Source of the DNA: Candidatus Mycobacterium methanotrophicum
GTDB lineage: Bacteria; Actinomycetota; Actinomycetes; Mycobacteriales; Mycobacteriaceae
Direction of reading: 5' to 3'
Length of the DNA stretch: 64,000 bases
Assembly (NCBI RefSeq): GCF_023515995.1
Contig: NZ_CP097320.1
Span: forward strand, 2,604,001-2,668,000
Both the position numbers and the translations under genes were made by a program. Below, in pieces: positions 1-7,650 of the stretch. The notes beneath the pieces were generated by a model that saw nothing but the letters and a program-made list of their open reading frames with translations, had not been told where the DNA came from and made no database searches. The first letter of the stretch is position 1; the number at the start of each line of letters is the position of its first letter.

Positions 1-54
1 GTTCGCGATGAAATCCGAGTTGTCTGCTGGGCTAGCAGCACAGAGGGCCCGTCA

Positions 55-79
55 GGTTATACCGGGTTATACTATCTCT
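55..79 (+). promoter_or_regulatory. mazEF6 leaderless promoter with direct-repeat operator
   Basis: The octamer GGTTATAC occurs twice (55-62 and 65-72), 10 bp apart. The second copy contains TATACT at 68-73, a good mycobacterial -10 element. The ATG at position 80 lies where transcription would be expected to start, so the message is probably leaderless. The phased repeats overlapping the -10 are a plausible autoregulatory operator; this is inferred from position. Confidence 0.6.
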
Positions 80-328
80 ATGAAAACAGCTATCTCCCTC
101 TCGGACGAGACGTTCGATCGCGTCTCTCGGACGGCGAGTGACCTCGGCATGAGTCGATCCGAGTTCTTCGCCCGAGCTGCGCAGCGTTACTTGGACGAGT
201 TAGACGCCCAGTCGCTGACCGGTCAGATCGACAGTGCTTTGGAGCGTGTCGATGGGACCGACGAGGCCAAGGATGCTGCCGTGGCTATCGGGCACCGCGT
301 GTTGGACGCCGTGGACGATGAGTGGTGA
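80..328 (+). CDS. mazE6: Antitoxin MazE6, ribbon-helix-helix type
   Basis: This is an 82-aa antitoxin. The N-terminus (MKTAISLSDETFDRVSR) is a ribbon-helix-helix DNA-binding domain, and the acidic C-terminus would wrap and neutralise the toxin. The sequence closely follows M. tuberculosis Rv1991A (MazE6) as I remember it, including the SRSEFF segment and the DDEW end. An upstream in-frame ATG at 8 would add 24 residues, but homology and the -10 element at 68-73 favour 80. The stop overlaps the toxin start as GTGA. Expected role: bind MazF6 and repress its own operon. Confidence 0.9.
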   Translation: MKTAISLSDETFDRVSRTASDLGMSRSEFFARAAQRYLDELDAQSLTGQIDSALERVDGTDEAKDAAVAIGHRVLDAVDDEW

Positions 329-666
329 TCGGCCGCACTGAGCTCTACTGGGCCGACCTTAGAGCGCCGTCCGGTAGTCGGCCAGCCAAGCGCCGTCCCG
401 TGCTGGTGATCCAGTCCGATCCGTACAACGCCAGCCGCCTTGCGACTGTGCTGACCGCGGTGATCACCTCAAACACGGCGATGGCGGCGATGCCCGGCAA
501 CGTGTTCTTGCCCGCGGCCGCAACAGGGCTACCACGCGATTCAGTCGTCAATGTCACGGCGCTTGTCACGCTGGACAAGACGGATCTCACTGATCGGATT
601 GGGAAGGTATCGGCGAGCTTGATGCATGAGGTTGACCGGGGACTTCGCCGCATCCTGGATCTTTAA
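325..666 (+). CDS. mazF6: Endoribonuclease toxin MazF6
   Basis: This 113-aa MazF/PemK toxin has the SH3-like barrel signatures: an N-terminal RTELYWADL strand, the KRRPVLVIQSD segment with the conserved basic and proline residues, and a VITSNT strand. It closely matches Rv1991c. MazF enzymes cleave RNA at short sequence motifs and slow translation. I chose the GTG at 325 because it forms a GTGA overlap with the mazE6 stop; a second GTG lies at 322. The frame is intact, so the pair looks functional. It occupies a different locus from its M. tuberculosis counterpart, which suggests horizontal movement. Confidence 0.9.
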   Translation: MIGRTELYWADLRAPSGSRPAKRRPVLVIQSDPYNASRLATVLTAVITSNTAMAAMPGNVFLPAAATGLPRDSVVNVTALVTLDKTDLTDRIGKVSASLMHEVDRGLRRILDL

Positions 667-705
667 CTGCCAGATGTCGCACGCGATTGTCCGATCCGGG
701 ATTAG

Positions 706-826
706 GTGAGAGTGCGGGGGCGTGCTGACCGGCGCACTCTCACCTTATTGCGGACGGGATCCGGCGCGGTAATCCACGAGAACGTGAGAGTGCCGGCTGA
801 AATCCAGAAAGACTTGAGAGTGCCGG
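706..826 (+). repeat. Left array of TGAGAGTGCC repeats
   Basis: Copies of a GTGAGAGTGCCGG-like motif lie at 706-717, 784-796 and 814-826, with an inverted copy at 731-744. The first and the inverted copy make a 13-bp stem (AGGTGAGAGTGCG and its complement) with a loop of about 15 nt. The copy at 784 is preceded by TCCACGA. The same consensus recurs in opposite orientation at 5047-5201. Such arrays resemble the multiple terminal repeats of IS21-type elements, but no transposase is seen between the two arrays. Confidence 0.75.
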
Positions 827-919
827 AGGGACGGGTCATCCGGTTGATCCAGCTCGGTTTGGTGGTGAAAGTCGGCCCGGAGAAACGGAACAGCCGCAAG
901 GCTGTCACCGCGCTCCGGG

Positions 920-1066
920 CCGACTTTCAACGACCCCGCCGCCCGGTTCCGCGACCTCGGCACCGATTACCACGCCACCCGGATCAACACCGAACGCAGA
1001 ACACGCAACTACGTCACGCAACTGATGGCGATGGGCTACCGCGTCACCCTCGAACCCGCCGCCTGA
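920..1066 (+). pseudogene. C-terminal remnant of an IS110-like transposase
   Basis: The frame ending at the TGA at 1064-1066 reads PTFNDPAARFRDLGTDYHAT, then RINTERRTRNYVTQLMAMGY and RVTLEPAA. I recognise this as the usual tail of IS110-family transposases (a DLG-DYH motif, then a basic helix and GY-VTL-PA). No N-terminal RuvC-like domain is present upstream, so only about 48 codons remain. The family assignment is from memory and is the least certain part. The 191 bp between this remnant and the next gene hold nothing I recognise. Confidence 0.5.
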
Positions 1067-1257
1067 TCCAAATCTAATCTGCATCCGCACAACACGACCC
1101 GGCTCGACAAGCTCCGCTACCTCCGCCGGGTTGTTGTCGCCTGCGCTACTCACCTTGGGTCTTTCCGGTCAGCCCTTCGTGAACCGAGCGGTCGCGGACC
1201 CTGGTGGATCGCATGTGCGCGCCGTGCTGGCTCGCGGTCGCTGGTGCGATGCGTTCG

Positions 1258-3021
1258 TCAGCCTTTGATCAGACCGTATTCGACGAGCAGCTCGCCAATT
1301 TCGTTGTCCGTCATCTTGTCGACCAGGCGTTGGCGCAGGATTTCCGGGACGGGGATGTCGACTTCCTTGCCGTCGCGCAGGTGCACAGCGGCGGCCAGGA
1401 GTCGGCGGATGTCGTAGGTCGAGTCGAACACCTCCGGCACACCGCGTTCCACGCCGAGCAGCCGATAGGCGGCCTCCATGCCGGTGCGCACCGAGTATTC
1501 GGTGGTGAAGATGCAGTCGCGGGTGGTCTCGGCGAACTGGCCGATGAACGCGAAGTTCACGGCACCCTCAGGCACGACGTCCGGGCGGTCATCGGAGCCG
1601 CGCGGCATAAAGAAGGCGGTGACATAGGGCATCATCACCGGCGCCGTCGTGGCGCCGTTGGCCGCCAGATCGGCAATCTCGTCGTCGGGCACGCCCAGGT
1701 GATAGAGCCATTCTTGGGTGATCTCCTCACCGGTGCAGTCCTGCATCGGCTTGGTGACGTAGTCGCCGGACACGTCGACGAACAGTGCATACAGCCACGC
1801 CACGATCTGATCGGGTGGTTGCTGCTTGAAATGGGGCTGACGGTTGACCGTCCAGCTCAGCAACCATTTGGAGTCTCGCGCCGTCACGATCCCGCCGGTG
1901 ACGATCTTGCCGGTGAACGGATCCCGTTTGCAGATTTTTTCGATGTAGCCCGGGATCCGCCGGTCCAGCGTGGTGACGGTGGCCGACTCCCATTTGGTTT
2001 CCGGGATGTGGCCGCCGAAAACGTCTGGGCGCCCGAAGCAGGGATCGTTGGCCGCGATGCGTCGCCACAGCTCCCATGCCGGCGCCGGGCCGGTGTTGAG
2101 CTTTGCGGGGCTGTGGTGGTCGCCGTTGTCAGAGTTTTCGGTCAGCGAACCGATGGTAATCAGCACCAGGTCCTCGGCCCCGAGGTCAACTTCGCCCGGC
2201 ACACCGTCACGTATCCAGTGAATTGTGGTGGCCTGCTTACGGTTTGTGCCGATATCGAAGTCGATGTCGGTGACCTCGGTGTCGAAGTGAAACGTCACAC
2301 CCTGATCGAGCAGCCACCTGTAGAGCGGCAGGACCAGTGATTCGTACTGGTTGTACTTGGTGAATTTCAGCGCCGACAGGTCGGGCAGTCCACCGATGTG
2401 GTGAATGAACCGGTGCAGGTAGAGCTTCATCTCCAGCGCGCTGTGCCACTCCTCGAAAGCGAACATCGTGCGCCAATACAGCCAGAAGTTGCTGTCGAGG
2501 AAGTCACGGCTGAACACCTCGTTGATGCGTTTGTTCTCCATCTCTGCGCGCGAGGCGAGGAAGACCTTGACAATCTCCTTCTGCGCCTTGACGTTCAGCG
2601 CGAACAAACCGTCGGTGTGGGCGTTTTGACCGCGGTTGACGGTGGTGCGGCACAGGCTGCGGTTGGGGTCGTCCTTATTGAGCCAGTAGAACTCGTCCAG
2701 CACGCTGGCGCCCGGGATCTCGATGGACGGCACGGAGCGGAACAGGTCCCACAGGCATTCCATGTGGTCCTCCATCTCGCGGCCGCCGCGAATGATGAAG
2801 CCTCGCTTGGGTTCTTTGATGCCGTCGAGCGCCCCGCCGGGCAGCGAGAGGCGTTCCAGGATGGTGATCTTGGCGCCGGGCAGCTGGCCGTCGCGGATCA
2901 TGAACGCCGCCGCCGACATCGACGCCAGTCCGGCGCCGACCAGCCAGGCGGTCTTGTTGTCAACGCCCTCAGGTTTACGGGGACGGGCGAAGGCTTCATA
3001 GTTACCGCTGCTGTAGTACAC
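1258..3021 (-). CDS. ohyA: Oleate hydratase (FAD-dependent)
   Basis: This 587-aa protein belongs to the myosin-cross-reactive-antigen/oleate hydratase family, which adds water to cis-9 double bonds of free fatty acids to give 10-hydroxystearate. Visible features are the FAD-binding GAGLAS loop (residues 29-34), the family block REMEDHMECLWDLF (81-94), which holds a conserved acidic residue region, and full family length. The GTG start is supported by GGAGGG seven bases upstream. It lies 19 bp after a 3-hydroxyacyl-CoA dehydrogenase on the same strand, so the two are probably co-transcribed for unsaturated fatty acid detoxification or use. I know of no M. tuberculosis counterpart. Confidence 0.92.
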   Translation of the reverse strand: MYYSSGNYEAFARPRKPEGVDNKTAWLVGAGLASMSAAAFMIRDGQLPGAKITILERLSLPGGALDGIKEPKRGFIIRGGREMEDHMECLWDLFRSVPSIEIPGASVLDEFYWLNKDDPNRSLCRTTVNRGQNAHTDGLFALNVKAQKEIVKVFLASRAEMENKRINEVFSRDFLDSNFWLYWRTMFAFEEWHSALEMKLYLHRFIHHIGGLPDLSALKFTKYNQYESLVLPLYRWLLDQGVTFHFDTEVTDIDFDIGTNRKQATTIHWIRDGVPGEVDLGAEDLVLITIGSLTENSDNGDHHSPAKLNTGPAPAWELWRRIAANDPCFGRPDVFGGHIPETKWESATVTTLDRRIPGYIEKICKRDPFTGKIVTGGIVTARDSKWLLSWTVNRQPHFKQQPPDQIVAWLYALFVDVSGDYVTKPMQDCTGEEITQEWLYHLGVPDDEIADLAANGATTAPVMMPYVTAFFMPRGSDDRPDVVPEGAVNFAFIGQFAETTRDCIFTTEYSVRTGMEAAYRLLGVERGVPEVFDSTYDIRRLLAAAVHLRDGKEVDIPVPEILRQRLVDKMTDNEIGELLVEYGLIKG

Positions 3022-3040
3022 GAGTTATCCCTCCGGTCGA

Positions 3041-3898
3041 TCATCCGTACTTGTAGAAGCCCTCGCCGGTGGCGAGGCCGAGCTTGCCCCTGTCGATGTA
3101 GTTCTCCTTGAGCCAGGCGGCGATCTTCTGGGATTCGGCGCCCCCGTGGACCATGATGTTGTAGGGGGTGGTGAGGCCGATGATGTCGAGCATCTGGAAC
3201 GGGCCCAGCGGCGCGCCGGTGGCGATGCGCCAGGTGCTGTCGACGTCCGGGGGGTCAGCGTAGCCGCCGAAAGCCAGTTCGGTCGCGGCTTCAAGGAACG
3301 GCGCCAGCAGCGAGTTGAGCACATACCCCGCTTTCTCTTTGTGTAAAGCGATGGGCACCATGCCGATGGCTTTGGCGAATTCGACGACCGCCGCATAGAC
3401 TTCGGGGTCGGTGTCGGTGGTGCCCATGATTTCGGCGGTGTTGAATTGCCAGACCCGGTTGGCGAAGTGCAACGCAAGGAATCGGTCGGGACGGCCCGTG
3501 GCATCTTTGAGGTCACTGGGCAGCAGCGTCGAGGAATTGGTGGCGAAGATCGTCCTCGGTGGTGCCAGCGTGGCGAGTTTCTTGTAGGTCTGCCGTTTCA
3601 GCGCGAGGACCTCGGGAACTGCTTCGATGACCAGGTCGGCATCTTCTACGGCTTCGGGAAGGTCGCAGGTCACGGTGAGGCGATCGAGCGCCGCGACGGC
3701 CGCTCCGTCCTTGGCGTCGGGAACCTCCTCGGCGTAAGTGGTCACGAGGGTGTCATAGCGTTTTTTGGCGGCTTGCAGCGCGTCGTCGTCGATGTCGTAG
3801 GAGACGACGGTGAATCCCTTGAACGCCGACTGGAAGGCGATCTGGGAGCCGAGAACGCCAGCGCCCAGGACTGTTACGTGGCGGATGTCACTACTCAT
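3041..3898 (-). CDS. 3-hydroxyacyl-CoA dehydrogenase
   Basis: This 285-aa protein oxidises 3-hydroxyacyl-CoA with NAD+ in beta-oxidation. The Rossmann GAGVLG loop is at residues 12-17, an acidic residue follows the second strand (SYDIDD), and NSSTLLPSDL with the downstream LHFANRV segment is the catalytic Ser/His region of the family. The single-domain form is typical of stand-alone enzymes such as FadB2. The gene precedes oleate hydratase in an apparent operon. Its ATG overlaps the stop of a short upstream frame as ATGA. Confidence 0.9.
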   Translation of the reverse strand: MSSDIRHVTVLGAGVLGSQIAFQSAFKGFTVVSYDIDDDALQAAKKRYDTLVTTYAEEVPDAKDGAAVAALDRLTVTCDLPEAVEDADLVIEAVPEVLALKRQTYKKLATLAPPRTIFATNSSTLLPSDLKDATGRPDRFLALHFANRVWQFNTAEIMGTTDTDPEVYAAVVEFAKAIGMVPIALHKEKAGYVLNSLLAPFLEAATELAFGGYADPPDVDSTWRIATGAPLGPFQMLDIIGLTTPYNIMVHGGAESQKIAAWLKENYIDRGKLGLATGEGFYKYG

Positions 3899-4158
3899 GA
3901 GTCGCTCCGTTCGACGAGGGTGATGCTGCGATCGCGATGGCGTGCGCGCTCTTCAGGTTGAGCGTCGGTTCGATGGCCGGACAGGGTGACGGATCGCATG
4001 ATTCTTCCTAAGCTGTGAAACCACTTCGGCAAATCCTCGACCAGTACGCTTGGAGTGATCGAACCACCTTGGGCGAGGCCGTTTATAGGGCCCAAAGGCC
4101 CCTGCCGATTGGGGAAGCCGATCATTACCACACCCGCTGAGACTTTGGGGCTCGACAT
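3895..4158 (-). CDS. Hypothetical protein, doubtful
   Basis: This 87-codon frame starts at an ATG preceded by a GGGGGAAG run and ends with an ATGA overlap on the dehydrogenase start. No domain is recognisable and the composition is unremarkable. The overlap and ribosome binding site give it some support as a short leader gene of the operon. It could equally be chance in the operon's 5' untranslated region. Confidence 0.25.
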   Translation of the reverse strand: MSSPKVSAGVVMIGFPNRQGPLGPINGLAQGGSITPSVLVEDLPKWFHSLGRIMRSVTLSGHRTDAQPEERARHRDRSITLVERSDS

Positions 4159-4229
4159 CACTTCCCCCCGGCAGAGGAGCATCCGGTGTCGCGGTGGCCG
4201 GTATTCTGGTTTTCGGAAGACGCTCAGGC

Positions 4230-4660
4230 TCAACGAAAATCGAGAGTCAGTTGGCTGGGGCAACGCCAACCTTTTTTCGCACCGTGCCAGCCTCTGGTTG
4301 GTCCACCGCGATAGGCGATGGTTACCGCGATCACCAGTAGCGTCGGGATCACCGCCGGGACCAGCACGTCGGCGAGTGTCAGCAGCCCCTGGTCTCGTCC
4401 GTGGGTCAGTACCGCACCGACGGCGGTCATGCCGGCGAAGCCACTGAGCACGACACTTAGGAGCACGGTAGCGCTCACGGTCATCGCCGCAGTTCGGTGA
4501 CCGCGTTGGGTGTGCGGCGGTTGGGTGCCGGTGCCGGATGGGGTCGTGAGCCAGCTGGCGTCTCGATATAGCAGCCGGGCCGTGGCCAACCATCGCGATC
4601 ACCGTCGTCGCGGTGAATAACCACCCGCTCAGCGCCAGTTGGACCCCGCCGCTAATTGAC
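4230..4660 (-). pseudogene. Frameshifted integral membrane protein remnant
   Basis: Two frames together look like one broken membrane gene. The upstream part reads GGVQLALSGWLFTATTVIAM (about 4570-4645). From about 4589 the neighbouring frame continues LATARLLYRDASWLTT, then two hydrophobic spans (SATVLLSVVLSGFAGMTAVG and DVLVPAVIPTLLVIAVTIAY). A frame slip within TVIAM-VG would join them into a three- to four-span protein. I do not recognise the family. It directly abuts an integrase fragment, which suggests an old deletion junction. Confidence 0.45.
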
Positions 4661-4918
4661 AGTGCCGCAGGCAATGGCGTCGAAATCGTGCCGGTACGCC
4701 TTGATGGAATGCGCTGACGGCTTGCGGGTCTGGCGGTCGTCGAGAAACTCAAGGAACCATCCCGGATATTGATCCGCGTATGCGTCGGACGGACTGCGCC
4801 GGCCAGCGGGCTGCGATGTCGGAGTAGTCGCCGGGGACACGTGGTCATAGTACGAGTGACCGAGGGCGGGCCCCAGCGGACACGCAAACCGACGTGACAA
4901 AAAGCTGGATAATGTCAC
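4652..4918 (-). pseudogene. Truncated tyrosine recombinase, N-terminal SAM-like domain
   Basis: This 88-aa frame ends with GWFLEFLDDRQTRKPSAHSI followed by KAYRHDFDAIA. That is the core-binding (SAM-like) domain of phage or plasmid integrases, which have the pattern FL-DR-T-K-PSA-T-KAYR-DF. The frame then stops after GTVN. No catalytic R-HRH-Y domain follows; the downstream sequence becomes the membrane-protein remnant. It is therefore an integrase relic, consistent with the mobile history of this arm. Confidence 0.6.
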
Positions 4919-5493
4919 TTATCCAAGTAATAGGCAGCAGCAACCCTTAGACCTGCACAAAGAGCAACTCGCCTCAATCAATAGATACGTCACAGTGACG
5001 CATTAAGGTGGTCTAAACCCCGCCGACGCGGGTAGGGCGGAATCGTCCGGCACTCTCAGGTGATCGCGGACAGCATGACGGCCCTGTTCGGCACTCTCAA
5101 GTAGTCGTGGAAAAGGACGCCATGGAGTCCGTCACAGCGGCGTCCCGGGCCGGACGCGAGACCAGGAGCTGCGCTAATGGGCACTCTCAGATAATCGTGG
5201 AAAACGCGGCGGAATCGGACAGCGATGTAGCCAAATACGTCGCACCATCACAAAAGCTGCATTGGGTTAGTACCGATAAGCGACATTATGTCAACTCAAG
5301 TACGCCGTGTTCAGCAGATGAATCAATCAGCCCCGCTGTCCAGTCTCAGTGGGGTTGGCGCTTTTCGCCGTTAATCTGGCAACTTACGAAATCGCAGCGG
5401 CATCTTATTCAAGGTGGCATTTGTGACCGCTTCGACCACTCGCGCGTCGCTCAGCGACTCAGACCTGTCGGTGGAAAGTCCTATCGTGATCGC
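4919..5493. other. Non-coding stretch with right-hand repeat array
   Basis: These 575 bp contain the repeat copies described separately and no convincing gene. A frame open from 5107 runs into the DUF6338 gene, but its first 129 codons read through the repeat array and show no protein-like composition, so I treat them as upstream sequence. Confidence 0.6.
5047..5201 (-). repeat. Right array of TGAGAGTGCC repeats, inverted to the left array
   Basis: Three copies of GGCACTCTCA lie at 5047-5060, 5089-5110 and 5179-5201. The last two are followed by AGT(A)RTCGTGGA, so the reverse complement is TCCACGA..ACTTGAGAGTGCC. This matches the left copy at 775-796. The arrays at 0.7 and 5.1 kb therefore face each other across about 4.3 kb containing the oleate hydratase operon. 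Confidence 0.75.
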
Positions 5494-6204
5494 ATGCTCG
5501 TAACTGGATGGCAGCAGGCTCTGACCGTCCTGGTGATCGTGATTCCTGGATTCGTCCACCAGATCGTTCGATCGCGCCTGCGGGGGCCCACTCCCGAAGA
5601 CGGCGACTTGGGCGTGCGCGTTCTGCGTGCGCTGACCACATCAGGTCTGTTCGCCCTGATCTACCTCATCGCCCTCGGTCAAATACTCACATCGGCGATC
5701 AGTCATCTGAGGTCCTATCTTGACCATCCTCGCTCCACAGCGCTGCTGTTGTTCGCGCTCGTGTTCCTAATCCCGGCGGCTGTAGCGGTAGCACAACACG
5801 CCCGCAACACCCGCCGGCTCTATCCGAACGTGCCGTGGAAGCAGGTCTTCCGGGTCTACAACCCCACGCCGACCGCGTGGGATTTCGCGGTGAACCGTAT
5901 CGGTCCGGGATACGTACGCGTCCTCAGTAAGGACGGCAATTGGGTGGGCGGTTACGCCGGCGAGGACTCGTTCTACACCAACTTTCCGCAGTCTCGCGAG
6001 ATCTTCGTCGAAACGGCTTGGCGCCTCGACGAGCAAGGCAAGTTCGAAAAGCCGATCGCGGGAAGTGCGGGCCAGTGGATCAAGTGCGATGATGCACCGG
6101 TCATTGAATTTCTCAAGCCACAGGACACCACGCGGGATAGACCGGCACCGCAGGACGAGCAGGCGGATACTGGTAGGAGCGAAGCAGGAGGTGAGCCGCA
6201 GTGA
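5494..6204 (+). CDS. DUF6338 family membrane protein
   Basis: This 236-aa protein starts at the ATG at 5494 with a hydrophobic segment (TVLVIVIPGFVHQIV) followed by RSRLRGPTPEDGDLG. That is the N-terminal pattern of DUF6338 proteins. More membrane spans follow near residues 55-75 and 85-105, then a soluble C-terminal region (YNPTPTAWDFAVNRIGPGYV) and a charged tail. The function of the family is unknown. Its stop overlaps the next tiny ORF as GTGA, so the three reading frames behave as one operon. Codon use is less G+C-rich in the first part than in the core genome. Confidence 0.7.
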   Translation: MLVTGWQQALTVLVIVIPGFVHQIVRSRLRGPTPEDGDLGVRVLRALTTSGLFALIYLIALGQILTSAISHLRSYLDHPRSTALLLFALVFLIPAAVAVAQHARNTRRLYPNVPWKQVFRVYNPTPTAWDFAVNRIGPGYVRVLSKDGNWVGGYAGEDSFYTNFPQSREIFVETAWRLDEQGKFEKPIAGSAGQWIKCDDAPVIEFLKPQDTTRDRPAPQDEQADTGRSEAGGEPQ

Positions 6205-6377
6205 GCGACTCAGACACGAGAACGTCGGCTAACGACGGCTGGATGCCGCCGCGCGGGGGCGGTTATCGTCCGGGCAGGAACACCGCAAGCCCATCGCCAA
6301 CCCGGAAATCAGAGCCAGGTCCGCCACCGCCAGGACCAGCGGGTGTCACCAAAGCAGCGAGCCACGATGCTGACTAA
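6201..6377 (+). CDS. Small proline-rich protein, partner of the DUF6338 gene
   Basis: This 58-aa frame starts at a GTG that overlaps the DUF6338 stop (GTGA). It has a polar N-terminus (MSDSDTRTSANDGWMPPRGG) and a proline-rich end, GPPPPGPAGVTKAASHDAD. No domain is recognised. The exact coupling to the upstream gene and the tail shared with the next ORF support it as a real gene. It may be a flexible cytoplasmic adaptor for the membrane protein; that is inference. Confidence 0.5.
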   Translation: MSDSDTRTSANDGWMPPRGGGYRPGRNTASPSPTRKSEPGPPPPGPAGVTKAASHDAD

Positions 6378-6498
6378 AGACGTTTCCGGAGACGGCTTCG
6401 AGAAAAAAGGCGGGCGCCAGCCCTCACCGCACCGTGCACCCTCACCTCCACCACCGCCCCCGCCACCCCCTGGTGGTGGCAGTGTCACTAAGAAGTAG
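6367..6498 (+). CDS. Second small proline-rich protein
   Basis: This 43-aa frame starts at the ATG at 6367, overlapping the previous stop by 11 bases. After a charged start (MLTKDVSGDGFEKKGGR) it has a run of nine prolines, then GGGSVTKK. The previous protein ends PPPPGPAGVTKA, so both share a polyproline-glycine-VTK tail. That points to duplication or a shared binding peptide. Function unknown. Confidence 0.45.
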   Translation: MLTKDVSGDGFEKKGGRQPSPHRAPSPPPPPPPPPGGGSVTKK

Positions 6499-6763
6499 CA
6501 GGCTTCAGTTGACGACCCTCCCGCGGCGCTGCTGGTCATTCGTGACACCTATGCGCGCGGCTACAAGGGCTCATTCGCTTCGCCGCTAATCGCCAGTATT
6601 GGGCAGACGTGCACGAGGTCTCGCCGGAACGGGCTGGGGCCCATTGGCGCTTCCCCACCGTCGGCATAGCCGTGTGGATCGGGATCGTACGGAAATGTCA
6701 TCTTGACTTGGACGCTATGACTCGAACAAGTCCGAAAAATGTTGGCATACACCAAGCTCGCGC
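6499..6763. other. No recognised gene
   Basis: The 265 bp between the proline-rich ORFs and the PE-PPE relic contain short overlapping frames on both strands. None has a family signature. Confidence 0.5.
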
Positions 6764-6970
6764 ATGCCAACTAAATCCGGATCGGGCAGCTGCTGTTCTG
6801 TCGATATACCTGGCGGAATCTACACGATCGAATACGATGGCTTCGCCGACTTGCCCGAAGTACCCGATTCGATCCTGCTGGCCGACCTCAACGTCTTCGC
6901 TGGCATCTACTACTTGTACGTCACCTACCCCGAGCTCACCACGGCGCAGCTCGACAGCGTTGCGACATGC
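6764..6970 (+). pseudogene. PE-PPE domain fragment
   Basis: The translated segment IYTIEYDGFADLPEVPDSIL, then LADLNVFAGIYYLYVTYPEL and TTAQLDSV, matches the conserved middle of the PE-PPE (serine alpha/beta hydrolase) domain found at the C-terminus of some mycobacterial PE and PPE proteins. The catalytic N-terminal half and the PE or PPE module are absent, so this is a relic of about 60 codons. The sequence from 6970 to 7312 contains nothing I recognise. Confidence 0.6.
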
Positions 6971-7312
6971 CGACCTTCTCGCGGTATTCTTCGGTCTTCG
7001 CACCGGCCTGCTTCTATGGTGACCGTCTCTCTGGGTGGCGACCACGGACCGCTTGATCGTCACCGGGGGCGCCGACGGACCGCTACAGGCGACGGTGTTC
7101 GTCTGCATCATCAGCGTGCGCATGAATGCCGGACTCCCCGGTGAGCGCCCCGCCACGGCCAGCGGATCGTGGGCATGGTGACGGCCGAATCCTTGATTGT
7201 CGTCCACACTGACGATCGGCGGCCAGATAGGTTGGCCCCAACACGAATTGGCCCCTGACGGAATCCGCTTGTGGTAGGCAAAGCTGATGAACCATGACTG
7301 TCGACCGCAGCG

Positions 7313-7612
7313 GTGATCGTCACCCGAACCGCCGAGCTGGCCGAGGACCATCTCAACGCTGGCACGCTGCACTGCCCACGGTGCGCCGGCCGGCTCGCCA
7401 AATGGGGGTTTGGCCGGCGCCGCACGATCCGCTCCCACGGCACGGCGACAGTGACGCTGCGACCACGGCGGGTGCGCTGCCCGGACTGCGAATCCACCCA
7501 CATCGTGTTGCCGGCGGCATTCCAGGCCCGCCATGCCGACACCACAGCGGTGATCGGCCAGGCACTGCTGCACGAGGTCAACGGACTGGGCTACCGGCGC
7601 ATGCAGCTCAAT
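7313..7612 (+). pseudogene. DUF6431-type zinc-ribbon protein interrupted by an IS21-family insertion
   Basis: From the GTG at 7313 the protein reads MIVTRTAELAEDHLNAGTLH, then a zinc ribbon with CPRCAGRLAKWGF and RCPDCESTHIVLP, and ends at GLGYRRM. These are the first roughly 97 residues of DUF6431 proteins, which are often transposon-associated. In intact members GYRRMA is followed by a helix-turn-helix. Here the sequence changes abruptly at about 7605-7615, just before the IS21 left end. I did not find the 3' half beyond the element. Confidence 0.6.
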
Positions 7613-7650
7613 CGATGTGTGCGACTTCGTGTCGCACGGCCCGCTTTCTC

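Noticed and set aside
1204..2340. Long rightward open frame opposite oleate hydratase
   Set aside because: It is antisense to a clear family member, and its Val/His/Arg-rich translation has no motif.
3895..4887. 330-codon leftward frame covering the whole stretch before the dehydrogenase
   Set aside because: It mixes an Arg/Pro-rich translation with a short piece of the membrane remnant. Only its last 87 codons have any start-site support.
6309..6548. Leftward glycine-rich frame with a PGGGGGGGGG run
   Set aside because: It is the complement of the proline codons in the small coupled ORFs. No ribosome binding site and no coupling support it.
6698..7573. Leftward 291-codon frame over the PE-PPE relic and DUF6431 gene
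   Set aside because: It runs antisense to two recognisable protein fragments and shows no domain of its own.
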